This document shows positions 33,298 through 41,599 of a stretch of DNA of 44,607 bases, in pieces (position 1 is the stretch's first letter; every line of letters begins with the position of its first letter). Both the position numbers and the translations under genes were made by a program. Source of the stretch: Bacteroidales bacterium (GTDB lineage: Bacteria; Bacteroidota; Bacteroidia; Bacteroidales; UBA932); NCBI GenBank assembly GCA_017615065.1, contig JAGAAY010000041.1, forward strand, positions 1 to 44,607, given 5' to 3'. The notes under the pieces were generated by a model. The model searched no databases, was not told the DNA's origin, and was given only the letters and a program-made list of their open reading frames with translations.

Positions 33298-34593
33298 ATG
33301 AAGTTATCAAGCACTTTACTGGTAACCGCACTTCTGGTGTGTTCATGCTCCTTCGGCGGCCGCAAGGCGGGCGAAATTTCCGATGAAGCCCTGCTGGACA
33401 CCGTCCAAAAGTACACAACCCGCTATTTTACCGATTTTGCCGATCCCGGAACCGGCCTGGCCCGCGAACGCAATAACGACCGGAACGGAAATATCGTCAC
33501 CATCGGCGGTTCGGGCTTCGGAATGATGGCAGTCATCGCCGGCGCGGAACGTGAGTATTATCCGATGGAGGATGGCGTAGGCCTCATCGGCAAGATGGTA
33601 TCGGCCCTGGAAAAACTGGAACGCTTCCACGGCGCCTGGGCCCACTGGTACAATGCCGATACTATGCAGCCCTTCAGCTTCAGCGAGTTCGATGACGGGG
33701 GAGACCTCGTGGAAACCGCCTTCATGGTTCAGGGCCTGCTCACCGCACGCCAGTGGCTCCTGGACAAGGACGAAGCGCTGGCGCAAAGGTGCGACCGCCT
33801 CTGGAAAGACGTGGAATGGGACTGGTACACCCGCGGAACGGATTCCCTGTACTGGCACTGGTCCAAGAACTGGGAGTGGAAGATGAACCACCGCATCAGC
33901 GGATACGACGAAACGCTCATCACCTACATCCTTGCCGGCTCTTCTCCCACGCATCCCATCAGCCGCGAATGCTATGAAGCTTCGTATAAGACATCGACCT
34001 ATTACTACAACGGAAAAGAGTACTACGGAATCACGCTGCCCCTCGGAATGGATAATTTCGGAGGGCCGCTGTTTTTCTGCCACTACTCCTACCTGGGCCT
34101 GGATCCCCGCGGCCTGAAGGACGACAAGACCGATTATTTCGAGCGCAACCGCGCCCACACGCTCATCCACAGGGCATACGCCATCGACAATCCAAAGAAG
34201 CATCCTGGCCTGGGCGAAGACCTCTGGGGATTCACGTCATCGGACGATCCGGACGTTGGCTACAGCTCCCATCATCCCGGAACTGCCGATGAAAACGGTA
34301 CCGTAAGCCCTACGGCGGCCATTTCTTCCATCGTGTATACGCCGGAGGAGTCAATGCAGGTAATACGCAAACTCTGGAGCATAGAGGGGATGTTCGGCCC
34401 TTATGGCTTCTATGACGCATATAATCCCGGACGCACTCCTGCGGTGGTGGACCATTATCTCGCCATCGACCAGGGTCCTGAGGCCGTGATGATAGAGAAC
34501 TATCGCAGCGGCCTGCTATGGGATCTTTTCATGAGCAGCCCTGAAATAATTCCCGGACTTGAAAAACTAGGATTCCATTACGAAAACCATTAA
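33298..34593 (+). CDS. GH144-type glucanase (glycoamylase domain), lipoprotein
   Basis: The 431-residue lipoprotein (LLVCSC, cysteine near 15-17) is a single (alpha/alpha)6-barrel glycoamylase domain (PF10091 type), the family that includes GH144 endo-beta-1,2-glucanases. Characteristic segments are QKYTTRYFTDFADPGTGLARERNN, TIGGSGFGMMAVIAGAE, DLVETAFMVQGLLTARQWL, EWDWYTRG-x-DSLYWHWS, YDETLITYILAGSSPTHPI, LFFCHYSYLGLDPRGLKD and IDQGPEAVMIENYRSGLLWDLFMSSPEI. It starts the second PUL and is followed 4 nt later by a SusC. It is a paralogue of the 40013 gene but lacks its N-terminal Ig-like domain. Endo-cleavage of beta-1,2-glucan is likely but inferred from family and neighbours. Confidence 0.88.
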   Translation: MKLSSTLLVTALLVCSCSFGGRKAGEISDEALLDTVQKYTTRYFTDFADPGTGLARERNNDRNGNIVTIGGSGFGMMAVIAGAEREYYPMEDGVGLIGKMVSALEKLERFHGAWAHWYNADTMQPFSFSEFDDGGDLVETAFMVQGLLTARQWLLDKDEALAQRCDRLWKDVEWDWYTRGTDSLYWHWSKNWEWKMNHRISGYDETLITYILAGSSPTHPISRECYEASYKTSTYYYNGKEYYGITLPLGMDNFGGPLFFCHYSYLGLDPRGLKDDKTDYFERNRAHTLIHRAYAIDNPKKHPGLGEDLWGFTSSDDPDVGYSSHHPGTADENGTVSPTAAISSIVYTPEESMQVIRKLWSIEGMFGPYGFYDAYNPGRTPAVVDHYLAIDQGPEAVMIENYRSGLLWDLFMSSPEIIPGLEKLGFHYENH

Positions 34594-34597
34594 CCGT

Positions 34598-37594
34598 ATG
34601 AAAAAACTGATAACCTTAACGATTGCCTTGACGGCAGCCCTCGCAGCATATGCACAGGGCTATCTGATTCAGGGTACAATCTCCGACGAGGTGGGTCCCG
34701 TCATCGGCGCCACCGTAGTCGAATCGGGAACAAGCAACGGTGCCACTACCGACCTGGACGGTCATTTCACCCTCCGCGTTTCATCCGCGGATTCCCAGGT
34801 TGAGGTAATCTGCATCGGCTACGCCACCCAGACCTTCAAGGCCTCGGAGGTCCCCGCCAGCATCCTCCTGTCCGACGACTCCACATTCCTGGACGAAGTG
34901 GTGGTGGTGGGTTACGGCACGCAGAAAGCCAAGGACCTCACCGCCCCTATCGTGAACGTCAAGGGAGATGAACTTGCAAAACAGGTTGCCGCCAACCCCA
35001 TGAGTGCCCTCCAGGGTATGGTGAGCGGCGTGCAGATCACCCAGAGCGGTGCTCCCGGCGCCGGCCCTTCCGTGAAAATCCGCGGCGTGGGCTCCATCGG
35101 CGACTATGCGAACCCCCTGTATGTGGTTGACGGCGCATTCATGGACAACATCGACTTCCTGTCATCCAACGATATCGAGTCCCTGACGGTTCTCAAAGAT
35201 GCATCGGCCGCTGCCATTTACGGTGTGCGCGCGGCAAACGGCGTTATCCTTGTCACAACAAAGAAGGGTTCGTCCGGCAAGGTAAGGGTGGCCTATGACG
35301 GCTATGTGGGCGTACAGATTCCCACCAATATCATGAAGCTCGCGAATACGGAGCAGTATGTGGAGATGTACAATCTGGCATATCCGGATTCCACCCCCAA
35401 GAATGTTGCCGATTACAATGGCGTGAGCACTGACTGGTACAGCGAACTGGTCCGTCCGGCGGCAACCCACAGCCATTCCCTGGATCTGTCGGGCGGCACC
35501 GATAAGACAAACTATTCGGTGGGCCTGAGCTACTATTACCAGGACGGTATCATGAACTACTGCACGAACGACTATAACCGTTTCAACCTGCGCGCCCGCT
35601 TGGACCAGACAATGACCTCCTGGCTTAAGATGGGTGTCAACACGGTTGTGTCGCGTTACGACAGGAACAATCCCAATTCTGGTGTTTACTATCAGGCGTT
35701 TGTCAATCCGCCTGTGTACGGAGTCTACAGCGATGCCAACACAGATGCATATCCCGAGCCTTTTGATTCGCCTCAGCGTTACGGCTATCCCAACTCCTAC
35801 GGCAATCCGGCGGCATCGGCCTACTACAGCCACAGCACGGACAACGGGCTCAAGACCGTGTTCTCCATCTATGCCGAGGCAACCATCACTCCCAAGCTGA
35901 AGTTCAAGACCTCCTATAATCTGGACTTCAATTTTGCCGATCAGCAGAGCTATACCCCCGAACATTTCGTTGGCGGTTCCCAGGGAACTTCGGTGTCCAG
36001 CTTCACCAAAACTTACTCCTACGGTACTTATCAGATATTCGACAATACCCTAACATATTCCGACCAGATTGGGGCTCATTCCTTCACTGCCATGCTGGGT
36101 CAGTCCACACGCATGCAGTACAATGCATGGCTCACAGGATCGGCAAGCAATGTTCCCAACTTTGACGATGCATCCCGCTATCTGGTTAACGGCTCATACC
36201 GCAACCAGACTGCCACCGACGGTGCCGGCCGATACAACGGCATCTCATTCTTCGCCAGGGGAACCTACAGCTACAAGGACAAATACCTGGCAACGGTGAC
36301 TTTCCGTGAAGACGGAAGCTCCAAGTATCAGGACAAGTGGGGTTTCTTCCCCTCCATCGGCCTGGGCTGGAACATTTCCGACGAGCCGTTCATGAAGAAC
36401 ACTCCGTTCAATTACCTGAAACTCCGCGCCAGCTGGGGTATGCTTGGTAACGACAACGTGCCCGCCAACGACATCAACATCGCCGGTACCTCCGGCGTGG
36501 ATTCATCGGCAGTGTTCGGAGATACACTTGTGGATGGAATGGGCGCCCAGACGGTATATCAGAATTACCTCAAGTGGGAGGTGGTTACCGAAACCAATAT
36601 CGGTGCCGACTTCGCCTTCCTGAACAACCGTCTCTCCGGAGACATCGACTTCTACCACAGGGTTACCGACAGGGTGGTTTTCCACGCTCCCATCGCAACC
36701 GGTGGCGGTGTGGCTTCATTGCTGGCGAACAACGGTAAAGTGCTGAATACCGGTGTCGAGTTCTCTGTAAAGTGGGCCGATACCGTTGGCGAGCTCAGCT
36801 ACAATGTGGGCATGAACGCCACGATCAACCATAACGAAGTGCTTGCACTTGAAGGTCGCGATAACATCCCCGGCGCTCTTACAAACGGCGCTTATGCAAC
36901 GATGACCCAGGTGGGATATCCCATCGGCGCATTCTGGGGCTACAAGGTGGACGGCATTTTCCAGAGCGAGTATGACGCCCAGATGGCCGATGTAACCCAG
37001 CTCTCCACGGGAGCGGGTTACTTCCAGTACCATGACTATGCCGGCAACGCCGACGGAACGCCCGATGGCAAGATTACCGAAGCAGACCGCGTTTATCTCG
37101 GTTCCCCTCTTCCCTGGTTGATGATGGGCTTCAATCTTGGCCTCAACTGGAAGAACTGGGACTTCTCCATGGTAATGAATGCCAACATCGGCAATAAGAT
37201 TTTCAATGCCAAGCGAATCAACAAGCAGGTATTCTCAGACGGCAACTACGACTACGACTTCTACAAGAATGCATGGAGAAAGGACAGCCCCTCCAAAACA
37301 TATCCTACTCCCAGGGTGCTTACGGAGCAACTGATGGCCCAGAGCAACAGCTTCTTCGTGGAGGACGGCTCCATGTTCCGCATCCAGAACATTCAGGTTG
37401 GCTACACCTTCAAGAATGTCTTCGGCAACGGAAGCGTAAGGGCGTATCTGTCGGCCCAGCGTCCCCTGTCTCTGTTCCGCTACAACGGTTTCACCACCGA
37501 AATCGGCGGTTCTCCCATTGCCAACGGCATAGACGGCTCCTCCGTTTATCCCATGCAGTCTATCTATTCCTTCGGTGTAAATATGAATTTCTAG
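34598..37594 (+). CDS. SusC-family TonB-dependent transporter (no STN domain)
   Basis: The 998-residue outer-membrane protein has a signal peptide (about 1-20, AYAQ), a carboxypeptidase-regulatory-like domain (about 22-92, IQGTISDEVGPVIGATVVESG), the signature LDEVVVVGYGTQKA (99-112), plug (VAANPMSALQGMVSGVQITQSG; LYVVDGAFMDNIDFLSSNDIESLTVLKDASAAAIYG) and barrel. It would import glucan oligosaccharides with the SusD encoded 4 nt downstream. Without the STN extension it is not expected to signal through a FecR, unlike the 3485 SusC. Confidence 0.96.
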   Translation: MKKLITLTIALTAALAAYAQGYLIQGTISDEVGPVIGATVVESGTSNGATTDLDGHFTLRVSSADSQVEVICIGYATQTFKASEVPASILLSDDSTFLDEVVVVGYGTQKAKDLTAPIVNVKGDELAKQVAANPMSALQGMVSGVQITQSGAPGAGPSVKIRGVGSIGDYANPLYVVDGAFMDNIDFLSSNDIESLTVLKDASAAAIYGVRAANGVILVTTKKGSSGKVRVAYDGYVGVQIPTNIMKLANTEQYVEMYNLAYPDSTPKNVADYNGVSTDWYSELVRPAATHSHSLDLSGGTDKTNYSVGLSYYYQDGIMNYCTNDYNRFNLRARLDQTMTSWLKMGVNTVVSRYDRNNPNSGVYYQAFVNPPVYGVYSDANTDAYPEPFDSPQRYGYPNSYGNPAASAYYSHSTDNGLKTVFSIYAEATITPKLKFKTSYNLDFNFADQQSYTPEHFVGGSQGTSVSSFTKTYSYGTYQIFDNTLTYSDQIGAHSFTAMLGQSTRMQYNAWLTGSASNVPNFDDASRYLVNGSYRNQTATDGAGRYNGISFFARGTYSYKDKYLATVTFREDGSSKYQDKWGFFPSIGLGWNISDEPFMKNTPFNYLKLRASWGMLGNDNVPANDINIAGTSGVDSSAVFGDTLVDGMGAQTVYQNYLKWEVVTETNIGADFAFLNNRLSGDIDFYHRVTDRVVFHAPIATGGGVASLLANNGKVLNTGVEFSVKWADTVGELSYNVGMNATINHNEVLALEGRDNIPGALTNGAYATMTQVGYPIGAFWGYKVDGIFQSEYDAQMADVTQLSTGAGYFQYHDYAGNADGTPDGKITEADRVYLGSPLPWLMMGFNLGLNWKNWDFSMVMNANIGNKIFNAKRINKQVFSDGNYDYDFYKNAWRKDSPSKTYPTPRVLTEQLMAQSNSFFVEDGSMFRIQNIQVGYTFKNVFGNGSVRAYLSAQRPLSLFRYNGFTTEIGGSPIANGIDGSSVYPMQSIYSFGVNMNF

Positions 37595-37598
37595 GACT

Positions 37599-39074
37599 AT
37601 GAAAGCAAGACTCATACTTATAATCGCTGCAATCGCAGCCGTTTCATGCTCCGATTTCCTGGATATCCGCCAGGAGGCTACAATGCCCTCCGCCGGTCTG
37701 GATTACACCAAGACGGACAATATATTCCTTCCTGTAAGCGCCGCTTATGCCAGCATGCGTCTCAGCGAGGGGCGCGCCCAGAGCTACGTGGCCGTCCTTT
37801 CGGTCCCTTGTGACGATGCCGACAAAGGCTCCACCGAAGCCGACGGTCCTACAGTAAAGGAACTGGACAACTTTACATATGGTCCGGACAACGGCCATGT
37901 AGAGGCTATGTGGAATTTCTTCTACGACATATCCTCCGCGGCCAATTACGCCATCGAGAGCATGGACCTTTTCAAGGAGGCCATCACCTCGGAAACCGGC
38001 CTGCAGACTGTTGAAGAATGCCGTGGCGAAGCCAAGATTATCCGAGCATACGCTTACTTCAATCTTGTGCGTCTGTTCGGCAGCGTTCCCATCATCGACA
38101 GAACCATGTCGTCGTCGGAACTGGCATCCATGAACGTCTCCACCCCGGAACAGGTTTATACCTTCATCTACAAGGATCTTGACGATGCGATTGCCATTGT
38201 GCCAGAGCATCATACTGATTTCAAGGGCAGGTATAACAAGTATACTGCAATGGCCCTCAAGGCAAAGGTGGCCCTTTACAGGAAGGACTGGAACGAGGCT
38301 GCACGACTTACGGATCTGATTATCGCAAGCGGAAGGTATTCGCTGATGAGCCGTTTCAAGGACGCATTCAACGTTGAAAACGAGAACGGCGCGGAATCCC
38401 TCATGGAAATCGAAAGCTCCGACCTTGGCCAGACCACTGGCGGCATGCCGCTCTGCTACTATGCCTTCATCCAGGGCCCCCGCGGAAACAAAGAACCGTT
38501 CCAGGGATGGGGCTTCAAGGTGCCCAACCAGAACCTGGCCGATTTCTTCGACTCCCGCGGCGATGACATCCGCAAGAGCGTAACCCTGCTCGTGCGCGGT
38601 ACCACTACTCCTGAAGGCGACGAAATCTCCGATATCTGTTCCAATCAGTATTACAACGGCAAGGTATATGTGCCCACAAGCTACAATACCCGTTCGTACA
38701 ACGCTTATGGGCTTGACCACAACATGAGGATTATCCGTTATGCCGATGTACTCCTCATGTTCGCGGAGGCTGTGGCAAACGGTGCAACCACAACGCTCAC
38801 TTCCGGCTATACTGCCGACAAGGCCCTCAATGAGGTTCGTAAACGCGCAGGACTTGCCGAAACCACGGCAACGCTCCAGAATATATATGATGAGCGCCAC
38901 GCTGAACTTGCGATGGAGGAGAACCGTTTCTTCGATCTTGTCCGCTGGGGCAAGGCCGTCGAGGTGCTCGGCCCGCTGGGCTTTACTGTCAACAAGAACG
39001 AGGTGTTCCCCATCCCTTCGGCCCAGAGGCAGCTTAACACCAATCTTCCCGCAACACCCGGATACACGTACTAA
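37599..39074 (+). CDS. SusD-family substrate-binding lipoprotein
   Basis: The 491-residue lipoprotein (AAVSC, cysteine at 17, SDFLDIRQEATMP) is a compact SusD. Helical repeats (AKIIRAYAYFNLVRLFGSVPIIDR; TAMALKAKVALYRKDWNEAARLTD) and the C-terminal signature (IYDERHAELAMEENRFFDLVRWGKA; FPIPSAQRQLNTNLPATPGY) are clear. It pairs with the preceding SusC. A 35-nt A/T-rich gap separates it from the LamG gene. Confidence 0.96.
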   Translation: MKARLILIIAAIAAVSCSDFLDIRQEATMPSAGLDYTKTDNIFLPVSAAYASMRLSEGRAQSYVAVLSVPCDDADKGSTEADGPTVKELDNFTYGPDNGHVEAMWNFFYDISSAANYAIESMDLFKEAITSETGLQTVEECRGEAKIIRAYAYFNLVRLFGSVPIIDRTMSSSELASMNVSTPEQVYTFIYKDLDDAIAIVPEHHTDFKGRYNKYTAMALKAKVALYRKDWNEAARLTDLIIASGRYSLMSRFKDAFNVENENGAESLMEIESSDLGQTTGGMPLCYYAFIQGPRGNKEPFQGWGFKVPNQNLADFFDSRGDDIRKSVTLLVRGTTTPEGDEISDICSNQYYNGKVYVPTSYNTRSYNAYGLDHNMRIIRYADVLLMFAEAVANGATTTLTSGYTADKALNEVRKRAGLAETTATLQNIYDERHAELAMEENRFFDLVRWGKAVEVLGPLGFTVNKNEVFPIPSAQRQLNTNLPATPGYTY

Positions 39075-39109
39075 ACCATATTTATAACACTTTTTAACAA
39101 CAAAAAACA

Positions 39110-39964
39110 ATGAAAAAATTCTTTTTGATTGCTGCAGCTGCAGTATTCGCACTTGTCGCTTGCGACAACAAAAACAACGGCGAGAATGGCAAGACCAACA
39201 CTCCCGAGGTTAAGACCTGCGCCGAGAACCTGGTTCTCCACCTTGGCTTCGAGCCCGGTGAGAAACTTGCTACCGGTGTAACATTCAAAGAATCCAAGGG
39301 CTCCGCTTCACTGGACGGCGAAGGCTACATCGGCAAGGGCTGGACCAACACCACCGGCAACAACATGCAGCAGGCTTACACCAAGTATGATCTTGCAGCC
39401 AAGAATCCTTTCTCAGGCCTCAAGGACATGACTTTCACCGCATGGGTAAAGCTCAGCGACAGTTGCCCCAAGGGCGCTATCCTTTCCGTTAACGGTTCCG
39501 GTATCGACTGGCCTGCATTCATCGCATACTTCGACAATACCCGCGAAACCGATGGCGTTAAAGAGCAGCAGGTAAACGGCCGCGTTGTCCTTCATGATGC
39601 AGAAGGAGCAGAGCAGAACATCTGGCTCGATACCTACGCCAAGGAATTTGCAACTTACAACAAGTGGTTCCAGTTCGCATTCACCTACACGGCTGCAACC
39701 GGTGTATGGGCACTCTATGTAGACGGCGTGAAGGTAAAGGATGCGGAGTTCGGCCCCAAGCTTGACATCGGCGGCTTCCTCACAAGCACATCCAACGCAA
39801 TGTATGTGGGCGGATGGGCCTCCTTCATCGAGGGTGCTTCAACTCAGGACTGGCAGTCTTACTTTGCCGGTTCCATCGACGAGATCCGTATCTACAACAA
39901 GGCTCTCTCCGAGCAGGAACTTTCCGCTCTCCGCAAGGAGGAAGTTGCAATCGCACTTTCCTAA
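39110..39964 (+). CDS. LamG/concanavalin-fold surface glycan-binding lipoprotein
   Basis: The 284-residue lipoprotein (LVACDNKNNGEN, cysteine near 18) carries a LamG-like jelly-roll domain of about 40-270. Signs are LVLHLGFEPGE, MTFTAWVKLSDSCPKGAILSV, WFQFAFTYTAATGVWALYVDGVKV and the typical ending SIDEIRIYNKALSEQELSAL. No catalytic residues of LamG-fold enzymes are recognised, so it is most likely the surface glycan-binding protein that normally follows SusD in a PUL. A GC-rich hairpin (39979-40004) follows it and may lower expression of the downstream enzymes relative to this binder. Confidence 0.88.
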   Translation: MKKFFLIAAAAVFALVACDNKNNGENGKTNTPEVKTCAENLVLHLGFEPGEKLATGVTFKESKGSASLDGEGYIGKGWTNTTGNNMQQAYTKYDLAAKNPFSGLKDMTFTAWVKLSDSCPKGAILSVNGSGIDWPAFIAYFDNTRETDGVKEQQVNGRVVLHDAEGAEQNIWLDTYAKEFATYNKWFQFAFTYTAATGVWALYVDGVKVKDAEFGPKLDIGGFLTSTSNAMYVGGWASFIEGASTQDWQSYFAGSIDEIRIYNKALSEQELSALRKEEVAIALS

Positions 39965-39978
39965 TTGCATTTTTACGG

Positions 39979-40004
39979 CGGCAGGGGGAGGGATCTCCCT
40001 GCCG
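39979..40004 (+). terminator. Hairpin between LamG and second GH144 gene (attenuator-like)
   Basis: CGGCAGGG pairs with CCCTGCCG, extendable by two pairs including one wobble. There is no T-run behind it, and it ends 9 nt before the next start codon. It may stabilise the upstream mRNA 3' end or limit read-through; full termination is unlikely. Confidence 0.5.
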
Positions 40005-40012
40005 TTGCCATT

Positions 40013-41596
40013 ATGAAACGTCTTATCCTTATTGCTGTCGCCCTTCTGGCGCTTTTTTCCTGCGGCAAGAATAGTCCATCAGAGGATTTGCCCAGAGCAA
40101 TGGTTGTGTCTGTGAAAGTGGACGGGGTGCCTGTAATCAACGGCTCATCCGTATCCGATGTCTCCCTTACCCCTACGATAGTGATGGAGTTTTCCCGGGA
40201 AATCAGCTACTCTGCGGTATCTGTCGCATGCCTGATGTTCAGCGGCGGTGATTTGGAGGCAAGTGTCGATGGCGCATTCCTTACTCTTAAGCCTGTGCGG
40301 AAACTGGTATCTTCTACCACATACCGCATGGGTATTTGGGCAGGAGACAATTTCGGCGTAGATCTGGTGGAGGAGTTTACCTTTTCGTTCACAACCTCTT
40401 ACGACACCTCCGACAAGTTCCCCCGCATAAGCGATGAGGAACTGCTGGATAAGGTTCAGAAGCAGACTTTCAAGTATTTCTGGGATTACGCCCACCCGGT
40501 GAGCGGGCTGGCCAGGGAACGCTACGGCTCCGACGAAACCGTGACGACCGGCGGCTCCGGATTCGGCATAATGTGCATACCGGTTGGCGTTGAGAGGGGA
40601 TTTATAACAAGGGCCGATGCCGTCGCGCGCATGCGCAAAATCCTTGATTTCCTGGAGAACAAGGCGGAGCGCTTCCACGGAGCGTACTCCCACTGGCTGA
40701 ACGGCACCAGCGGCAAAGCCATAGCCTTCAGTACCAACGACAACGGAGGAGACCTTGTGGAAACCGCCTTCCTCATCGAGGGCCTTCTCTCGGCATCGCA
40801 TTATTTCACGGAGGCCGATGAGGCCGATATCCGTGAGGCCATCGACCGCATATGGCGCGGCGTGGAATGGGACTGGTATACCCGCGGTGGTCAGAACGTG
40901 CTGTACTGGCACTGGTCGCCGGACAAAGGCTGGGCGATGAATATGAAGATTCAGGGTTGGAACGAGGCCCTTATGGTATATGTGCTGGCAGCATCGTCCC
41001 CCACACATCCCGTCAATGCCGATGTCTATCATAAAGGCTGGGCCCGCGACCGGTCGATGAAGCCTTCGCAGAACGGGCCTCTCTTCTTTGCACACTACTC
41101 CTTCATGGGCTTGAATCCCCATGGCCTGAAGGATACGTACTGCTCGTCTTACTGGGACCAGAATGTGGCCCACGCTCAGTACAATTACGATTATTGCGTG
41201 CGCAATCCCGGCAATCACGCCGGTTATTCAGCCACCTGCTGGGGGCTCACGGCCAGCGACATCCCCAACGGATATACGGCATCGGCCCCTACAAATGACA
41301 AGGGCGTGATTGCTCCCACGGCCGCTCTTGCCTCAATGCCGTACCTGCCTGAAAAGTGCATGGCGGCGCTCCATACCTTTTATTATATATATGGCGACAA
41401 GCTATGGGGCCAATACGGCTTCTACGATGCGTTCTGCCTGGACAAGAACTGGTTTGCCTCATCGTACATCGCCATCGACCAGGGACCAATCGTGGTTATG
41501 ATAGAGAATTACCGCAGCGGCCTCCTGTGGAATTGTTTTATGGCCGATGCCGATGTGCAGGCCGGCCTCACCAAACTCGGATTTACTGTTGAATAA
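40013..41596 (+). CDS. GH144-type glucanase with N-terminal Ig-like domain, lipoprotein
   Basis: The ATG at 40013 gives 527 residues with lipobox ALFSC (cysteine near 17); an upstream in-frame TTG at 39965 would run through the hairpin and is rejected. An Ig-like/Big_5 domain spans about 25-135 (VDGVPVINGSSVSDVSLTPTIVMEFS, ending TFSFTTSYD). The catalytic glycoamylase/GH144 domain follows (about 145-527): FKYFWDYAHPVSGLARERYG, TTGGSGFGIMCIPVGVERG, DLVETAFLIEGLLSASHYF, VEWDWYTRGGQNVLYWHWS, HYSFMGLNPHGLKD and IDQGPIVVMIENYRSGLLWN. Motif order is the same as in the 33298 paralogue. The extra Ig-like domain may hold the enzyme off the surface. It lies 3 nt before the GH3 gene. Confidence 0.88.
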   Translation: MKRLILIAVALLALFSCGKNSPSEDLPRAMVVSVKVDGVPVINGSSVSDVSLTPTIVMEFSREISYSAVSVACLMFSGGDLEASVDGAFLTLKPVRKLVSSTTYRMGIWAGDNFGVDLVEEFTFSFTTSYDTSDKFPRISDEELLDKVQKQTFKYFWDYAHPVSGLARERYGSDETVTTGGSGFGIMCIPVGVERGFITRADAVARMRKILDFLENKAERFHGAYSHWLNGTSGKAIAFSTNDNGGDLVETAFLIEGLLSASHYFTEADEADIREAIDRIWRGVEWDWYTRGGQNVLYWHWSPDKGWAMNMKIQGWNEALMVYVLAASSPTHPVNADVYHKGWARDRSMKPSQNGPLFFAHYSFMGLNPHGLKDTYCSSYWDQNVAHAQYNYDYCVRNPGNHAGYSATCWGLTASDIPNGYTASAPTNDKGVIAPTAALASMPYLPEKCMAALHTFYYIYGDKLWGQYGFYDAFCLDKNWFASSYIAIDQGPIVVMIENYRSGLLWNCFMADADVQAGLTKLGFTVE

Positions 41597-41599
41597 TAT

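Noticed and set aside
37644-39152. 502-codon minus-strand open frame across susD
   Set aside because: It overlaps a textbook SusD throughout and shows no recognisable motif. Long antisense frames are frequent in this window because of codon bias.
39965-40012. TTG start for the second GH144 gene
   Set aside because: It would translate through the GC-rich hairpin and bury the lipoprotein signal peptide inside the protein.
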